Part shown: one piece after another, positions 1-9,837 of the stretch
Position numbering within the stretch: position 1 is the stretch's first letter
How the letters are laid out: every line of letters starts with the position of its first letter
NCBI GenBank assembly: GCA_958295665.1
Contig: OY282560.1
Location: 95,085,930-95,149,929, forward strand
DNA: 64,000 bases
Origin: Tipula vernalis
Taxonomy: Eukaryota; Arthropoda; Insecta; Diptera; Tipulidae
Reading direction: 5' to 3'
The notes under the pieces: generated by a model
The model's database searches: none
Told to the model about the DNA's origin: nothing
The model's input: only the letters and a program-made list of their open reading frames with translations
Program-made: the position numbers and the translations under genes

Positions 1-30
1 TGTCACAGCAATTACAGGTCCCGAAACCTA

Positions 31-46
31 TTGATAGAGGTATCAA
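31..46. other. Dyad IR1 of each monomer (first copy shown)
   Basis: TTGATA and TATCAA are perfect reverse complements separated by GAGG. The element recurs every 173 bp and is among the least variable parts of the monomer; by eye I noticed only about eight altered copies in the window (near 4712, 10411, 36903, 40015, 42255, 42431, 45701 and 63676). In copies with G instead of A at position 30 the arms lengthen to 7 bp (GTTGATA/TATCAAC). The arm also contains a WGATAR match (TGATAG). It could be a protein-binding site or a cruciform-forming hairpin; neither is shown. Confidence 0.85.
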
Positions 47-78
47 CCATCGTAATCGGACCATTTTAGATTTTTGCC

Positions 79-96
79 GCCCAAAAACTTGTGGGC
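79..96. other. Dyad IR2 of each monomer (first copy shown)
   Basis: GCCCA at 79-83 and TGGGC at 92-96 are reverse complements around an 8-nt spacer AAAACTTG. This is the most G+C-rich part of an otherwise A+T-rich monomer. The common C81T variant (GCTCA) turns one pair into a T-G mismatch, tolerable only as a wobble in RNA. C78G (GGCCCA) lies just outside the stem. The right shoulder overlaps the palindrome at 95-102, where most of the array's small indels fall. Confidence 0.8.
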
Positions 97-102
97 TATA
101 GC
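95..102. other. 8-bp palindrome GCTATAGC of each monomer (first copy shown)
   Basis: GCTATAGC is self-complementary. It is broken by three frequent diagnostic variants: C96T (GGGTTATAG), T99C (CTACAG) and C102T (GTACAG). Each is concentrated in particular parts of the array, so the site serves better as a subfamily marker than as a conserved element. It resembles a TATA element only superficially and I do not call it a promoter. Confidence 0.75.
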
Positions 103-129
103 ACAGTTGATTTTCAATAAAATTAAATT

Positions 130-138
130 TTCTAAGAA
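130..138. other. TTCTAAGAA dyad of each monomer (first copy shown)
   Basis: TTCTAAGAA fits the TTCNNNGAA pattern known as the STAT-family binding consensus and is centred in an 11-bp dyad, TTTCT-A-AGAAA, at 129-139. It recurs in nearly every monomer; losses include T131G copies (GAATTTGCT), the AAGAACAGTT marker monomers and the 7-bp insertion monomers. Six fixed bases in a 173-bp A+T-rich repeat could match by chance, so function is not claimed. Confidence 0.6.
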
Positions 139-458
139 ATGTTTAGAAATAATCAAGCAATCAAAATGAAAATTATCACAGCAATTACAGGTCCCGAAAC
201 CTGTTGATAGAGGTATCAACCATCGTAGTCAGACCATTTTAGATTTTTGCCGCCCAAAAACTTGTGGGCTATAGCACAGTTGATTTTCAATAAAATTAAA
301 TTTTCTAAGAAATGTTTAGAAATAATCAAGCAATCAAAATGAAAATTGTCACAGCAATTACAGGTCCCGAAACCTATTGATAGAGGTATCAGCCATTGTA
401 ATCGGACCATTTTAGATTTTTGCCGCCCAAAAACTTGTGGGCTACAGCACAGTTGATT

Positions 459-473
459 TTCAATAAAATTGAA
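459..473. other. Dyad IR3 of each monomer (intact copy from the monomer at 347)
   Basis: TTCAAT and ATTGAA flank AAA at monomer positions 113-127. The copy in the first monomer is broken by A at 125 (ATTAAA), the variant of A-type and C-type monomers, so an intact copy is annotated here. Three copies (near 10491, 15679 and 15853) carry T at 119, which extends the dyad to TTCAATT-A-AATTGAA. The same stretch holds AATAAA at 116-121 on the + strand. Confidence 0.8.
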
Positions 474-2249
474 TTTTCTAAGAAATGTTTAGAAATAATC
501 AAGCAATCAAAATGAAAATTATCACAGCAATTACAGGTCCCGAAACCTGTTGATAGAGGTATCAACCATCGTAGTCAGACCATTTTAGATTTTTGCCGCC
601 CAAAAACTTGTGGGCTATAGCACAGTTGATTTTCAATAAAATTAAATTTTCTAAGAAATGTTTAGAAATAATCAAGCAATCAAAATGAAAATTGTCACAG
701 CAATTACAGGTCCCGAAACCTATTGATAGAGGTATCAGCCATTGTAATCGGACCATTTTAGATTTTTGCCGCCCAAAAACTTGTGGGCTACAGCACAGTT
801 GATTTTCAATAAAATTGAATTTTCTAAGAAATGTTAAGAAATATTCGAGCAATCAAAATGAAAATTGTCACAGCAATTACAGGTCCCGAAACCTATTGAT
901 AGAGGTATCAACCATCGTAATCGGACCATTTTAGATTTTTGCCGCCCAAAAACTTGTGGGCTATAGCACAGTTGATTTTCAATAAAATTAAATTTTCTAA
1001 GAAATGTTTAGAAATAATCAAGCAATCAAAATGAAAATTATCACAGCAATTACAGGTCCCGAAACCTGTTGATAGAGGTATCAACCATCGTAGTCAGACC
1101 ATTTTAGATTTTTGCCGCCCAAAAACTTGTGGGCTATAGCACAGTTGATTTTCAATAAAATTAAATTTTCTAAGAAATGTTTAGAAATAATCAAGCAATC
1201 AAAATGAAAATTGTCACAGCAATTACAGGTCCCGAAACCTATTGATAGAGGTATCAGCCATTGTAATCGGACCATTTTAGATTTTTGCCGCCCAAAAACT
1301 TGTGGGCTATAGCACAGTTGATTTTCAATAAAATTGAATTTTCTAAGAAATGTTTAGAAATAATCAAGCAATCAAAATGAAAATTATCACAGCAATTACA
1401 GGTCCCGAAACCTGTTGATAGAGGTATCAACCATCGTAGTCAGACCATTTTAGATTTTTGCCGCCCAAAAACTTGTGGGCTATAGCACAGTTGATTTTCA
1501 ATAAAATTAAATTTTCTAAGAAATGTTTAGAAATAATCAAGCAATCAAAATGAAAATTGTCACAGCAATTACAGGTCCCGAAACCTATTGATAGAGGTAT
1601 CAGCCATTGTAATCGGACCATTTTAGATTTTTGCCGCCCAAAAACTTGTGGGCTACAGCACAGTTGATTTTCAATAAAATTGAATTTTCTAAGAAATGTT
1701 TAGAAATAATCAAGCAATCAAAATGAAAATTATCACAGCAATTACAGGTCCCGAAACCTGTTGATAGAGGTATCAACCATCGTAGTCAGACCATTTTAGA
1801 TTTTTGCCGCCCAAAAACTTGTGGGCTATAGCACAGTTGATTTTCAATAAAATTAAATTTTCTAAGAAATGTTTAGAAATAATCAAGCAATCAAAATGAA
1901 AATTGTCACAGCAATTACAGGTCCCGAAACCTATTGATAGAGGTATCAGCCATTGTAATCGGACCATTTTAGATTTTTGCCGCCCAAAAACTTGTGGGCT
2001 ACAGCACAGTTGATTTTCAATAAAATTGAATTTTCTAAGAAATGTTTAGAAATAATCAAGCAATCAAAATAAAAATTATCACAGCAATTACAGGTCCCGA
2101 AACCTGTTGATAGAGGTATCAACCATCGTAGTCAGACCATTTTAGATTTTTGCCGCCCAAAAACTTGTGGGCTATAGCACAGTTGATTTTCAATAAAATT
2201 AAATTTTCTAAGAAATGTTTAGAAATAATCAAGCAATCAAAATGAAAAT

Positions 2250-5219
2250 TGTCACAGCAATTACAGGTCCCGAAACCTATTGATAGAGGTATCAACCATC
2301 GTAATCGGACCATTTTAGATTTTGGCCGCCCAAAAACTTGTGGGCTATAGTACAGTTGATTTTCAATAAAATTGAATTTTCTAAGAAATGTTAAGAAATA
2401 ATCGACCAATCAAAATGAAAATTGTCACAGCAATTACAGGTCCCGAAACCTATTGATAGAGGTATCAACCATCGTAATCGGACCATTTTAGATTTTTGCC
2501 GCCCAAAAACTTGTGGGCTATAGCACAGTTGATTTTCAATAAAATTGAATTTTCTAAGAAATGTTTAGAAATAATCGAGCAATCAAAATGAAAATTGTCA
2601 CAGCAATTACAGGTCCCGAAACCTATTGATAGAGGTATCAGCCATTGTAATCGGACCATTTTAGATTTTTGCCGCTCAAAAACTTGTGGGCTATAGCACA
2701 GTTGATTTTCAATAAAATTGAATTTTCTAAGAAATGTTTAGAAATAATCGACCAATCAAAATGAAAAATGTCACAGCAATTACAGGTCCCGAAACCTATT
2801 GATAGAGGTATCAACCATCGTAATCAGACCATTTTAGATTTTTGCCGCTCAAAAACTTGTGGGCTATAGCACAGTTGATTTTCAATAAAATTGAATTTTC
2901 TAAGAAATGTTAAGAAATAATCGACCAATCAAAATGAAAATTGTCACAGCAATTACAGGTCCCGAAACCTATTGATAGAGGTATCAACTATCGTAATCGG
3001 ACCATTTTAGATTTTTGCCGCTCAAAAACTTGTGGGCTATAGCACAGTTGATTTTCAATAAAATTGAATTTTCTAAGAAATGTTAAGAAATAATCGACCA
3101 ATCAAAATGAAAATTGTCACAGCAATTACAGGTCCCGAAACCTATTGATAGAGGTATCAACCATCGTAATCGGACCATTTTAAATTTTTGCCGCCCAAAA
3201 ACTTGTGGGCTATAGCTCAGTTGTTTTTCAATAAAATTGAATTTTCTAAGAAATGTTTAGAAATAATCGAGCAATCAAAATGAAAATTGTCACAGCAATT
3301 ACAGGTCCCGAAACCTATTGATAGAGGTATCAGCCATTGTAATCGGACCATTTTAGATTTTTGCCGCCCAAAAACTTGTGGGCTATAGCTCAGTTGATTT
3401 TCAATAAAATTGAATTTTCTAAGAAATGTTAAGAAATAATCGAGCAATCAAAATGAAAATTGTCACAGCAATTACAGGTCCCGAAACCTATTGATAGAGG
3501 TATCAACCATCGTAATCGGACCATTTTAGATTTTTGCCGCCCAAAAACTTGTGGGCTATAGCACAGTTGATTTTCAATAAAATTAAATTTTCTAAGAAAT
3601 GTTTAGAAATAATCAAGCAATCAAAATGAAAATTGTCACAGCAATTACAGGTCCCATAACCTATTGATAGAGGTATCAACCATCGTAATCAGACCATTTT
3701 AGATTTTTGCCGCCCAAAAACTTGTGGGTTATAGCACAGTTGATTTTCAATAAAATTGAATTTTCTAAGAAATGTTTAGAAATAATCAAGCAATCAAAAT
3801 GAAAATTATCACAGCAATTACAGGTCCCGAAACCTGTTGATAGAGGTATCAACCATCGTAGTCAGACCATTTTAGATTTTTGCCGCCCAAAAACTTGTGG
3901 GCTATAGCACAGTTGATTTTCAATAAAATTAAATTTTCTAAGAAATGTTTAGAAATAATCAAGCAATCAAAATGAAAATTGTCACAGCAATTACAGGTCC
4001 CATAACCTATTGATAGAGGTATCAACCATCGTAATCAGACCATTTTAGATTTTTGCCGCCCAAAAACTTGTGGGCTATAGCACAGTTGATTTTCAATAAA
4101 ATTGAATTTTCTAAGAAATGTTTAGAAATAATCAAGCAATCAAAATGAAAATTGTCACAGCAATTACAGGTCCCGAAACCTATTGATAGAGGTATCAACC
4201 ATCGTAATCGGACCATTTTAGATTTTGGCCGCCCAAAAACTTGTGGGCTATAGTACAGTTGATTTTCAATAAAATTGAATTTTCTAAGAAATGTTAAGAA
4301 ATAATCGACCAATCAAAATGAAAATTGTCACAGCAATTACAGGTCCCGAAACCTATTGATAGAGGTATCAACCATCGTAATCGGACCATTTTAGATTTTT
4401 GCCGCCCAAAAACTTGTGGGCTATAGCACAGTTGTTTTTCAATAAAATTGAATTTTCTAAGAAATGTTTAGAAATAATCAAGCAATCAAAATGAAAATTA
4501 TCACAGCAATTACAGGTCCCGAAACCTGTTGATAGAGGTATCAACCATCGTAGTCAGACCATTTTAGATTTTGGCCGCCCAAAAACTTGTGGGCTATAGT
4601 ACAGTTGATTTTCAATAAAATTGAATTTTCTAAGAAATGTTAAGAAATAATCGACCAATCAAAATGAAAATTGTCACAGCAATTACAGGTCCCGAAACCT
4701 GTTGATAGAGGTACCAACCATCGTAATCAGACCATTTTAGATTTTTGCCGCCCAAAAACTTGTGGGCTATAGCACAGTTGATTTTCAATAAAATTGAATT
4801 TTCTAAGAAATGTTTAGAAATAATCAAGCAATCAAAATGAAAATTGTCACAGCAAATACAGGTCCCGAAACCTATTGATAGAGGTATCAACCATCGTAAT
4901 CGGACCATTTTAGATTTTGGCCGCCCAAAAACTTGTGGGCTATAGTACAGTTGATTTTCAATAAAATTGAATTTTCTAAGAAATGTTAAGAAATAATCGA
5001 CCAATCAAAATGAAAATTGTCACAGCAATTACAGGTCCCGAAACCTATTGATAGAGGTATCAACCATCGTAATCGGACCATTTTAGATTTTTGCCGCCCA
5101 AAAACTTGTGGGCTATAGCACAGTTGTTTTTCAATAAAATTGAATTTTCTAAGAAATGTTTAGAAATAATCAAGCAATCAAAATAAAAATTGTCACAGCA
5201 ATTACAGGTCCCGAAACCT
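2250..5219 (+). repeat. Mixed satellite monomers without a clear long-period repeat
   Basis: The A/B alternation stops at 2250, where a TTGGCCGCCC, GTACAG, GTTAAG, ATCGACC monomer appears. The segment then mixes GCCGCTC monomers (2.7-3.1 kb), GCTCAG monomers (about 3.2-3.4 kb), CCATAACC monomers (3655, 4000) and isolated A-type copies. The monomer at 4499-4671 has an A-type front (ATCACAG, CCTGTTG, GTAGTCAG) joined to a TTGGCC, GTACAG, GTTAAG back, which looks like a recombinant. No gene or non-satellite DNA is seen. Confidence 0.8.
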
Positions 5220-7069
5220 ATTGATAGAGGTATCAACCATCGTAATCAGACCATTTTAGATTTTTGCCGCCCAAAAACTTGTGGGCTATAGCACAGTTGA
5301 TTTTCAATAAAATTGAATTTTCTAAGAAATGTTTAGAAATAATCAAGCAATCAAAATGAAAATTGTCACAGCAATTACAGGTCCCATAACCTATTGATAG
5401 AGGTATCAACCATCGTAATCAGACCATTTTAGATTTTTGCCGCCCAAAAACTTGTGGGCTATAGCACAGTTGATTTTCAATAAAATTGAATTTTCTAAGA
5501 AATGTTTAGAAATAATCAAGCAATCAAAATGAAAATTGTCACAGCAATTACAGGTCCCGAAACCTATTGATAGAGGTATCAACCATCGTAATCGGACCAT
5601 TTTAGATTTTTGCCGCTCAAAAACTTGTGGGCTATAGCACAGTTGATTTTCAATAAAATTGAATTTTCTAAGAAATGTTAAGAAATAATCGACCAATCAA
5701 AATGAAAATTGTCACAGCAATTACAGGTCCCGAAACCTGTTGATAGAGGTATCAACCATCGTAATCAGACCATTTTAGATTTTTGCCGCCCAAAAACTTG
5801 TGGGCTATAGCACAGTTGATTTTCAATAAAATTGAATTTTCTAAGAAATGTTAAGAAATAATCGACCAATCAAAATGAAAATTGTCACAGCAATTACAGG
5901 TCCCGAAACCTGTTGATAGAGGTATCAACCATCGTAATCAGACCATTTTAGATTTTTGCCGCCCAAAAACTTGTGGGCTATTATAGCACAGTTGATTTTC
6001 AATAAAATTGAATTTTCTAAGAAATGTTTAGAAATAATCAAGCAATCAAAATGAAAATTGTCACAGCAATTACAGGTCCCGAAACCTATTGATAGAGGTA
6101 TCAACCATCGTAATCGGACCATTTTAGATTTTGGCCGCCCAAAAACTTGTGGGCTATAGTACAGTTGATTTTCAATAAAATTGAATTTTCTAAGAAATGT
6201 TAAGAAATAATCGACCAATCAAAATGAAAATTGTCACAGCAATTACAGGTCCCAAAACCTATTGATAGAGGTATCAACCATCGTAATCGGACCATTTTAG
6301 ATTTTTGCCGCCCAAAAACTTGTGGGCTATAGCACAGTTGTTTTTCAATAAAATTGAATTTTCTAAGAAATGTTTAGAAATAATCAAGCAATCAAAATAA
6401 AAATTGTCACAGCAATTACAGGTCCCGAAACCTATTGATAGAGGTATCAACCATCGTAATCAGACCATTTTAGATTTTTGCCGCTCAAAAACTTGTGGGC
6501 TATAGCACAGTTGATTTTCAATAAAATTGAATTTTCTAAGAAATGTTTAGAAATAATCAAGCAATCAAAATGAAAATTGTCACAGCAATTACAGGTCCCG
6601 AAACCTATTGATAGAGGTATCAACCATCGTAATCAGACCATTTTAGATTTTTGCCGCCCAAAAACTTGTGGGTTATAGCACAGTTGATTTTCAATAAAAT
6701 TGAATTTTCTAAGAAATGTTTAGAAATAATCAAGCAATCAAAATAAAAATTGTCACAGCAATTACAGGTCCCGAAACCTATTGATAGAGGTATCAACCAT
6801 CGTAATCGGACCATTTTAGATTTTTGCCGCTCAAAAACTTGTGGGCTATAGCACAGTTGATTTTCAATAAAATTGAATTTTCTAAGAAATGTTAAGAAAT
6901 AATCGACCAATCAAAATGAAAATTGTCACAGCAATTACAGGTCCCGAAACCTATTGATAGAGGTATCAACCATCGTAATCGGACCATTTTAGATTTTTGC
7001 CGCTCAAAAACTTGTGGGCTATAGCACAGTTGATTTTCAATAAAATTGAATTTTCTAAGAAATGTTTAG
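5220..7069 (+). repeat. Copy 1 of a 1.85-kb duplication offset by 16 monomers
   Basis: This block matches 7988-9837 at a constant offset of 2768 bp (16 x 173). By eye I find one substitution, CCCAAAACC here against CCCGAAACC in the other copy near 6253. Both share a rare 3-bp insertion (GGCTATTATAGC) near 5980. The match starts after a CCTATTG/CCTGTTG difference and ends at a GTTTAG/GTTAAG difference near 7070. Such identity in a variable array indicates a recent event. Confidence 0.85.
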
Positions 7070-7987
7070 AAATAATCGACCAATCAAAATGAAAATTGTC
7101 ACAGCAATTACAGGTCCCGAAACCTATTGATAGAGGTATCAACCATCGTAATCGGACCATTTTAGATTTTTGCCGCCCAAAAACTTGTGGGCAGCACAGT
7201 TGTTTTTCAATAAAATTGAATTTTCTAAGAAATGTTTAGAAATAATCGAGCAATCAAAATGAAAATTGTCACAGCAATTACAGGTCCCGAAACCTATTGA
7301 TAGAGGTATCAACCATCGTAATCGGACCATTTTAGATTTTTGCCGCTCAAAAACTTGTGGGCTATAGCACAGTTGATTTTCAATAAAATTGAATTTTCTA
7401 AGAAATGTTTAGAAATAATCGACCAATCAAAATGAAAATTGTCACAGCAATTACAGGTCCCGAAACCTGTTGATAGAGGTATCAACCATCGTAATCAGAC
7501 CATTTTAGATTTTTGCCGCCCAAAAACTTGTGGGCTATAGCACAGTTGATTTTCAATAAAATTGAATTTTCTAAGAAATGTTTAGAAATAATCAAGCAAT
7601 CAAAATGAAAATTGTCACAGCAATTACAGGTCCCATAACCTATTGATAGAGGTATCAACCATCGTAATCAGACCATTTTAGATTTTTGCCGCCCAAAAAC
7701 TTGTGGGCTATAGCACAGTTGATTTTCAATAAAATTGAATTTTCTAAGAAATGTTTAGAAATAATCAAGCAATCAAAATGAAAACTGTCACAGCAATTAC
7801 AGGTCCCGAAACCTATTGATAGAGGTATCAACCATCGTAATCGGACCATTTTAGATTTTTGCCGCCCAAAAACTTGTGGGCTATAGTACAGTTGATTTTC
7901 AATAAAATTGAATTTTCTAAGAAATGTTAAGAAATAATCGACCAATCAAAATGAAAATTGTCACAGCAATTACAGGTCCCGAAACCT
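7070..7987 (+). repeat. Spacer monomers between the two copies of the 16-monomer-offset duplication
   Basis: About five monomers of the same satellite separate the copies. One lacks 3 bp in the IR2 shoulder (GGGCAGCACAG near 7191), and one CCATAACC monomer begins near 7613. A copy near 7780 has the private variant GAAAACTGTCAC. No gene or foreign sequence is seen. Confidence 0.8.
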
Positions 7988-9837
7988 GTTGATAGAGGTA
8001 TCAACCATCGTAATCAGACCATTTTAGATTTTTGCCGCCCAAAAACTTGTGGGCTATAGCACAGTTGATTTTCAATAAAATTGAATTTTCTAAGAAATGT
8101 TTAGAAATAATCAAGCAATCAAAATGAAAATTGTCACAGCAATTACAGGTCCCATAACCTATTGATAGAGGTATCAACCATCGTAATCAGACCATTTTAG
8201 ATTTTTGCCGCCCAAAAACTTGTGGGCTATAGCACAGTTGATTTTCAATAAAATTGAATTTTCTAAGAAATGTTTAGAAATAATCAAGCAATCAAAATGA
8301 AAATTGTCACAGCAATTACAGGTCCCGAAACCTATTGATAGAGGTATCAACCATCGTAATCGGACCATTTTAGATTTTTGCCGCTCAAAAACTTGTGGGC
8401 TATAGCACAGTTGATTTTCAATAAAATTGAATTTTCTAAGAAATGTTAAGAAATAATCGACCAATCAAAATGAAAATTGTCACAGCAATTACAGGTCCCG
8501 AAACCTGTTGATAGAGGTATCAACCATCGTAATCAGACCATTTTAGATTTTTGCCGCCCAAAAACTTGTGGGCTATAGCACAGTTGATTTTCAATAAAAT
8601 TGAATTTTCTAAGAAATGTTAAGAAATAATCGACCAATCAAAATGAAAATTGTCACAGCAATTACAGGTCCCGAAACCTGTTGATAGAGGTATCAACCAT
8701 CGTAATCAGACCATTTTAGATTTTTGCCGCCCAAAAACTTGTGGGCTATTATAGCACAGTTGATTTTCAATAAAATTGAATTTTCTAAGAAATGTTTAGA
8801 AATAATCAAGCAATCAAAATGAAAATTGTCACAGCAATTACAGGTCCCGAAACCTATTGATAGAGGTATCAACCATCGTAATCGGACCATTTTAGATTTT
8901 GGCCGCCCAAAAACTTGTGGGCTATAGTACAGTTGATTTTCAATAAAATTGAATTTTCTAAGAAATGTTAAGAAATAATCGACCAATCAAAATGAAAATT
9001 GTCACAGCAATTACAGGTCCCGAAACCTATTGATAGAGGTATCAACCATCGTAATCGGACCATTTTAGATTTTTGCCGCCCAAAAACTTGTGGGCTATAG
9101 CACAGTTGTTTTTCAATAAAATTGAATTTTCTAAGAAATGTTTAGAAATAATCAAGCAATCAAAATAAAAATTGTCACAGCAATTACAGGTCCCGAAACC
9201 TATTGATAGAGGTATCAACCATCGTAATCAGACCATTTTAGATTTTTGCCGCTCAAAAACTTGTGGGCTATAGCACAGTTGATTTTCAATAAAATTGAAT
9301 TTTCTAAGAAATGTTTAGAAATAATCAAGCAATCAAAATGAAAATTGTCACAGCAATTACAGGTCCCGAAACCTATTGATAGAGGTATCAACCATCGTAA
9401 TCAGACCATTTTAGATTTTTGCCGCCCAAAAACTTGTGGGTTATAGCACAGTTGATTTTCAATAAAATTGAATTTTCTAAGAAATGTTTAGAAATAATCA
9501 AGCAATCAAAATAAAAATTGTCACAGCAATTACAGGTCCCGAAACCTATTGATAGAGGTATCAACCATCGTAATCGGACCATTTTAGATTTTTGCCGCTC
9601 AAAAACTTGTGGGCTATAGCACAGTTGATTTTCAATAAAATTGAATTTTCTAAGAAATGTTAAGAAATAATCGACCAATCAAAATGAAAATTGTCACAGC
9701 AATTACAGGTCCCGAAACCTATTGATAGAGGTATCAACCATCGTAATCGGACCATTTTAGATTTTTGCCGCTCAAAAACTTGTGGGCTATAGCACAGTTG
9801 ATTTTCAATAAAATTGAATTTTCTAAGAAATGTTAAG
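7988..9837 (+). repeat. Copy 2 of the 1.85-kb duplication offset by 16 monomers
   Basis: Near-identical partner of 5220-7069, including the 3-bp insertion near 8748, the AATAAAAATTG monomer ends, the GTTGTTTTT monomer near 9110 and the GGGTTATAG monomer near 9440. The rare insertion shared at exactly the same offset makes chance similarity of subfamilies an unlikely explanation. Confidence 0.85.

Larger units (their letters stand above)
1..173 (+). repeat. Reference monomer defining the numbering used here
   Basis: This first complete copy sets the phase: monomer position equals window position. It is a C-type monomer, with CCTATTG at 27-33, CAACCATCG at 44-52, AATCGG at 54-59, CTATAG at 96-101, AAATTAAATT near 120-129 (A at 125), GTTTAG at 141-146 and ATCAAGC at 152-158. 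Runs of four or more A or T occur at 64-67, 71-75, 83-87, 111-114, 119-122, 128-131, 164-167 and 169-172. The spacing of the four tracts between 111 and 140 is close to one helical turn, so intrinsic curvature is plausible but was not computed. Confidence 0.9.
1..2249 (+). repeat. Higher-order repeat of A and B dimers within an 865-bp C-A-B-A-B pentamer
   Basis: Monomers starting at 174, 520, 1039, 1385, 1731 and 2077 are A-type: ATCACAG start, CCTGTTG, GTAGTCAG and A at 125. Those at 347, 693, 1212, 1558 and 1904 are B-type: GTCACAG start, CAGCCATTG, AATCGG and G at 125. C-type monomers sit at 1 and 866. The order is C-A-B-A-B, C-A-B-A-B, A-B-A, so 1-865 and 866-1730 are two 865-bp pentamer copies followed by a partial run. 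The B copy at 693 has an atypical end (GTTAAG, ATTCGAGC) and the B copy at 1212 has CTATAG instead of CTACAG. A-type monomers recur only up to about 23.2 kb. Confidence 0.85.

Noticed and set aside
19..35. CENP-B box
   Set aside because: TCCCG at 19-23 matches the reverse complement of one box end, but the central T and the CGAA at the other end are missing; only 5 of 9 key bases fit.
95..102. TATA box at GCTATAGC
   Set aside because: TATAG is a poor TATA match, the site is broken in a large share of monomers by C96T, T99C or C102T, and no gene lies downstream.
130..138. Heat-shock element
   Set aside because: HSEs need alternating GAA/TTC units with 2-base spacing. TTCTAAGAA has a 3-base gap and no third unit.
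4630..5004. 124-codon minus-strand frame, and the many 62 to 97-codon frames like it
   Set aside because: Because 173 is not a multiple of 3, the 96-codon frames read the same repeat DNA in two frames: the halves containing KFNFIENQL and ILLKINCA come from the same bases. Recurrence of the peptide reflects recurrence of the DNA, and substitutions show no sign of codon constraint.
5220..9837. Assembly artefact as the explanation of near-identical blocks
   Set aside because: Cannot be excluded without reads, but each pair differs by at least one substitution and sits at an exact monomer multiple, as expected for real unequal exchange. I therefore kept these as real, with the check stated in the findings.
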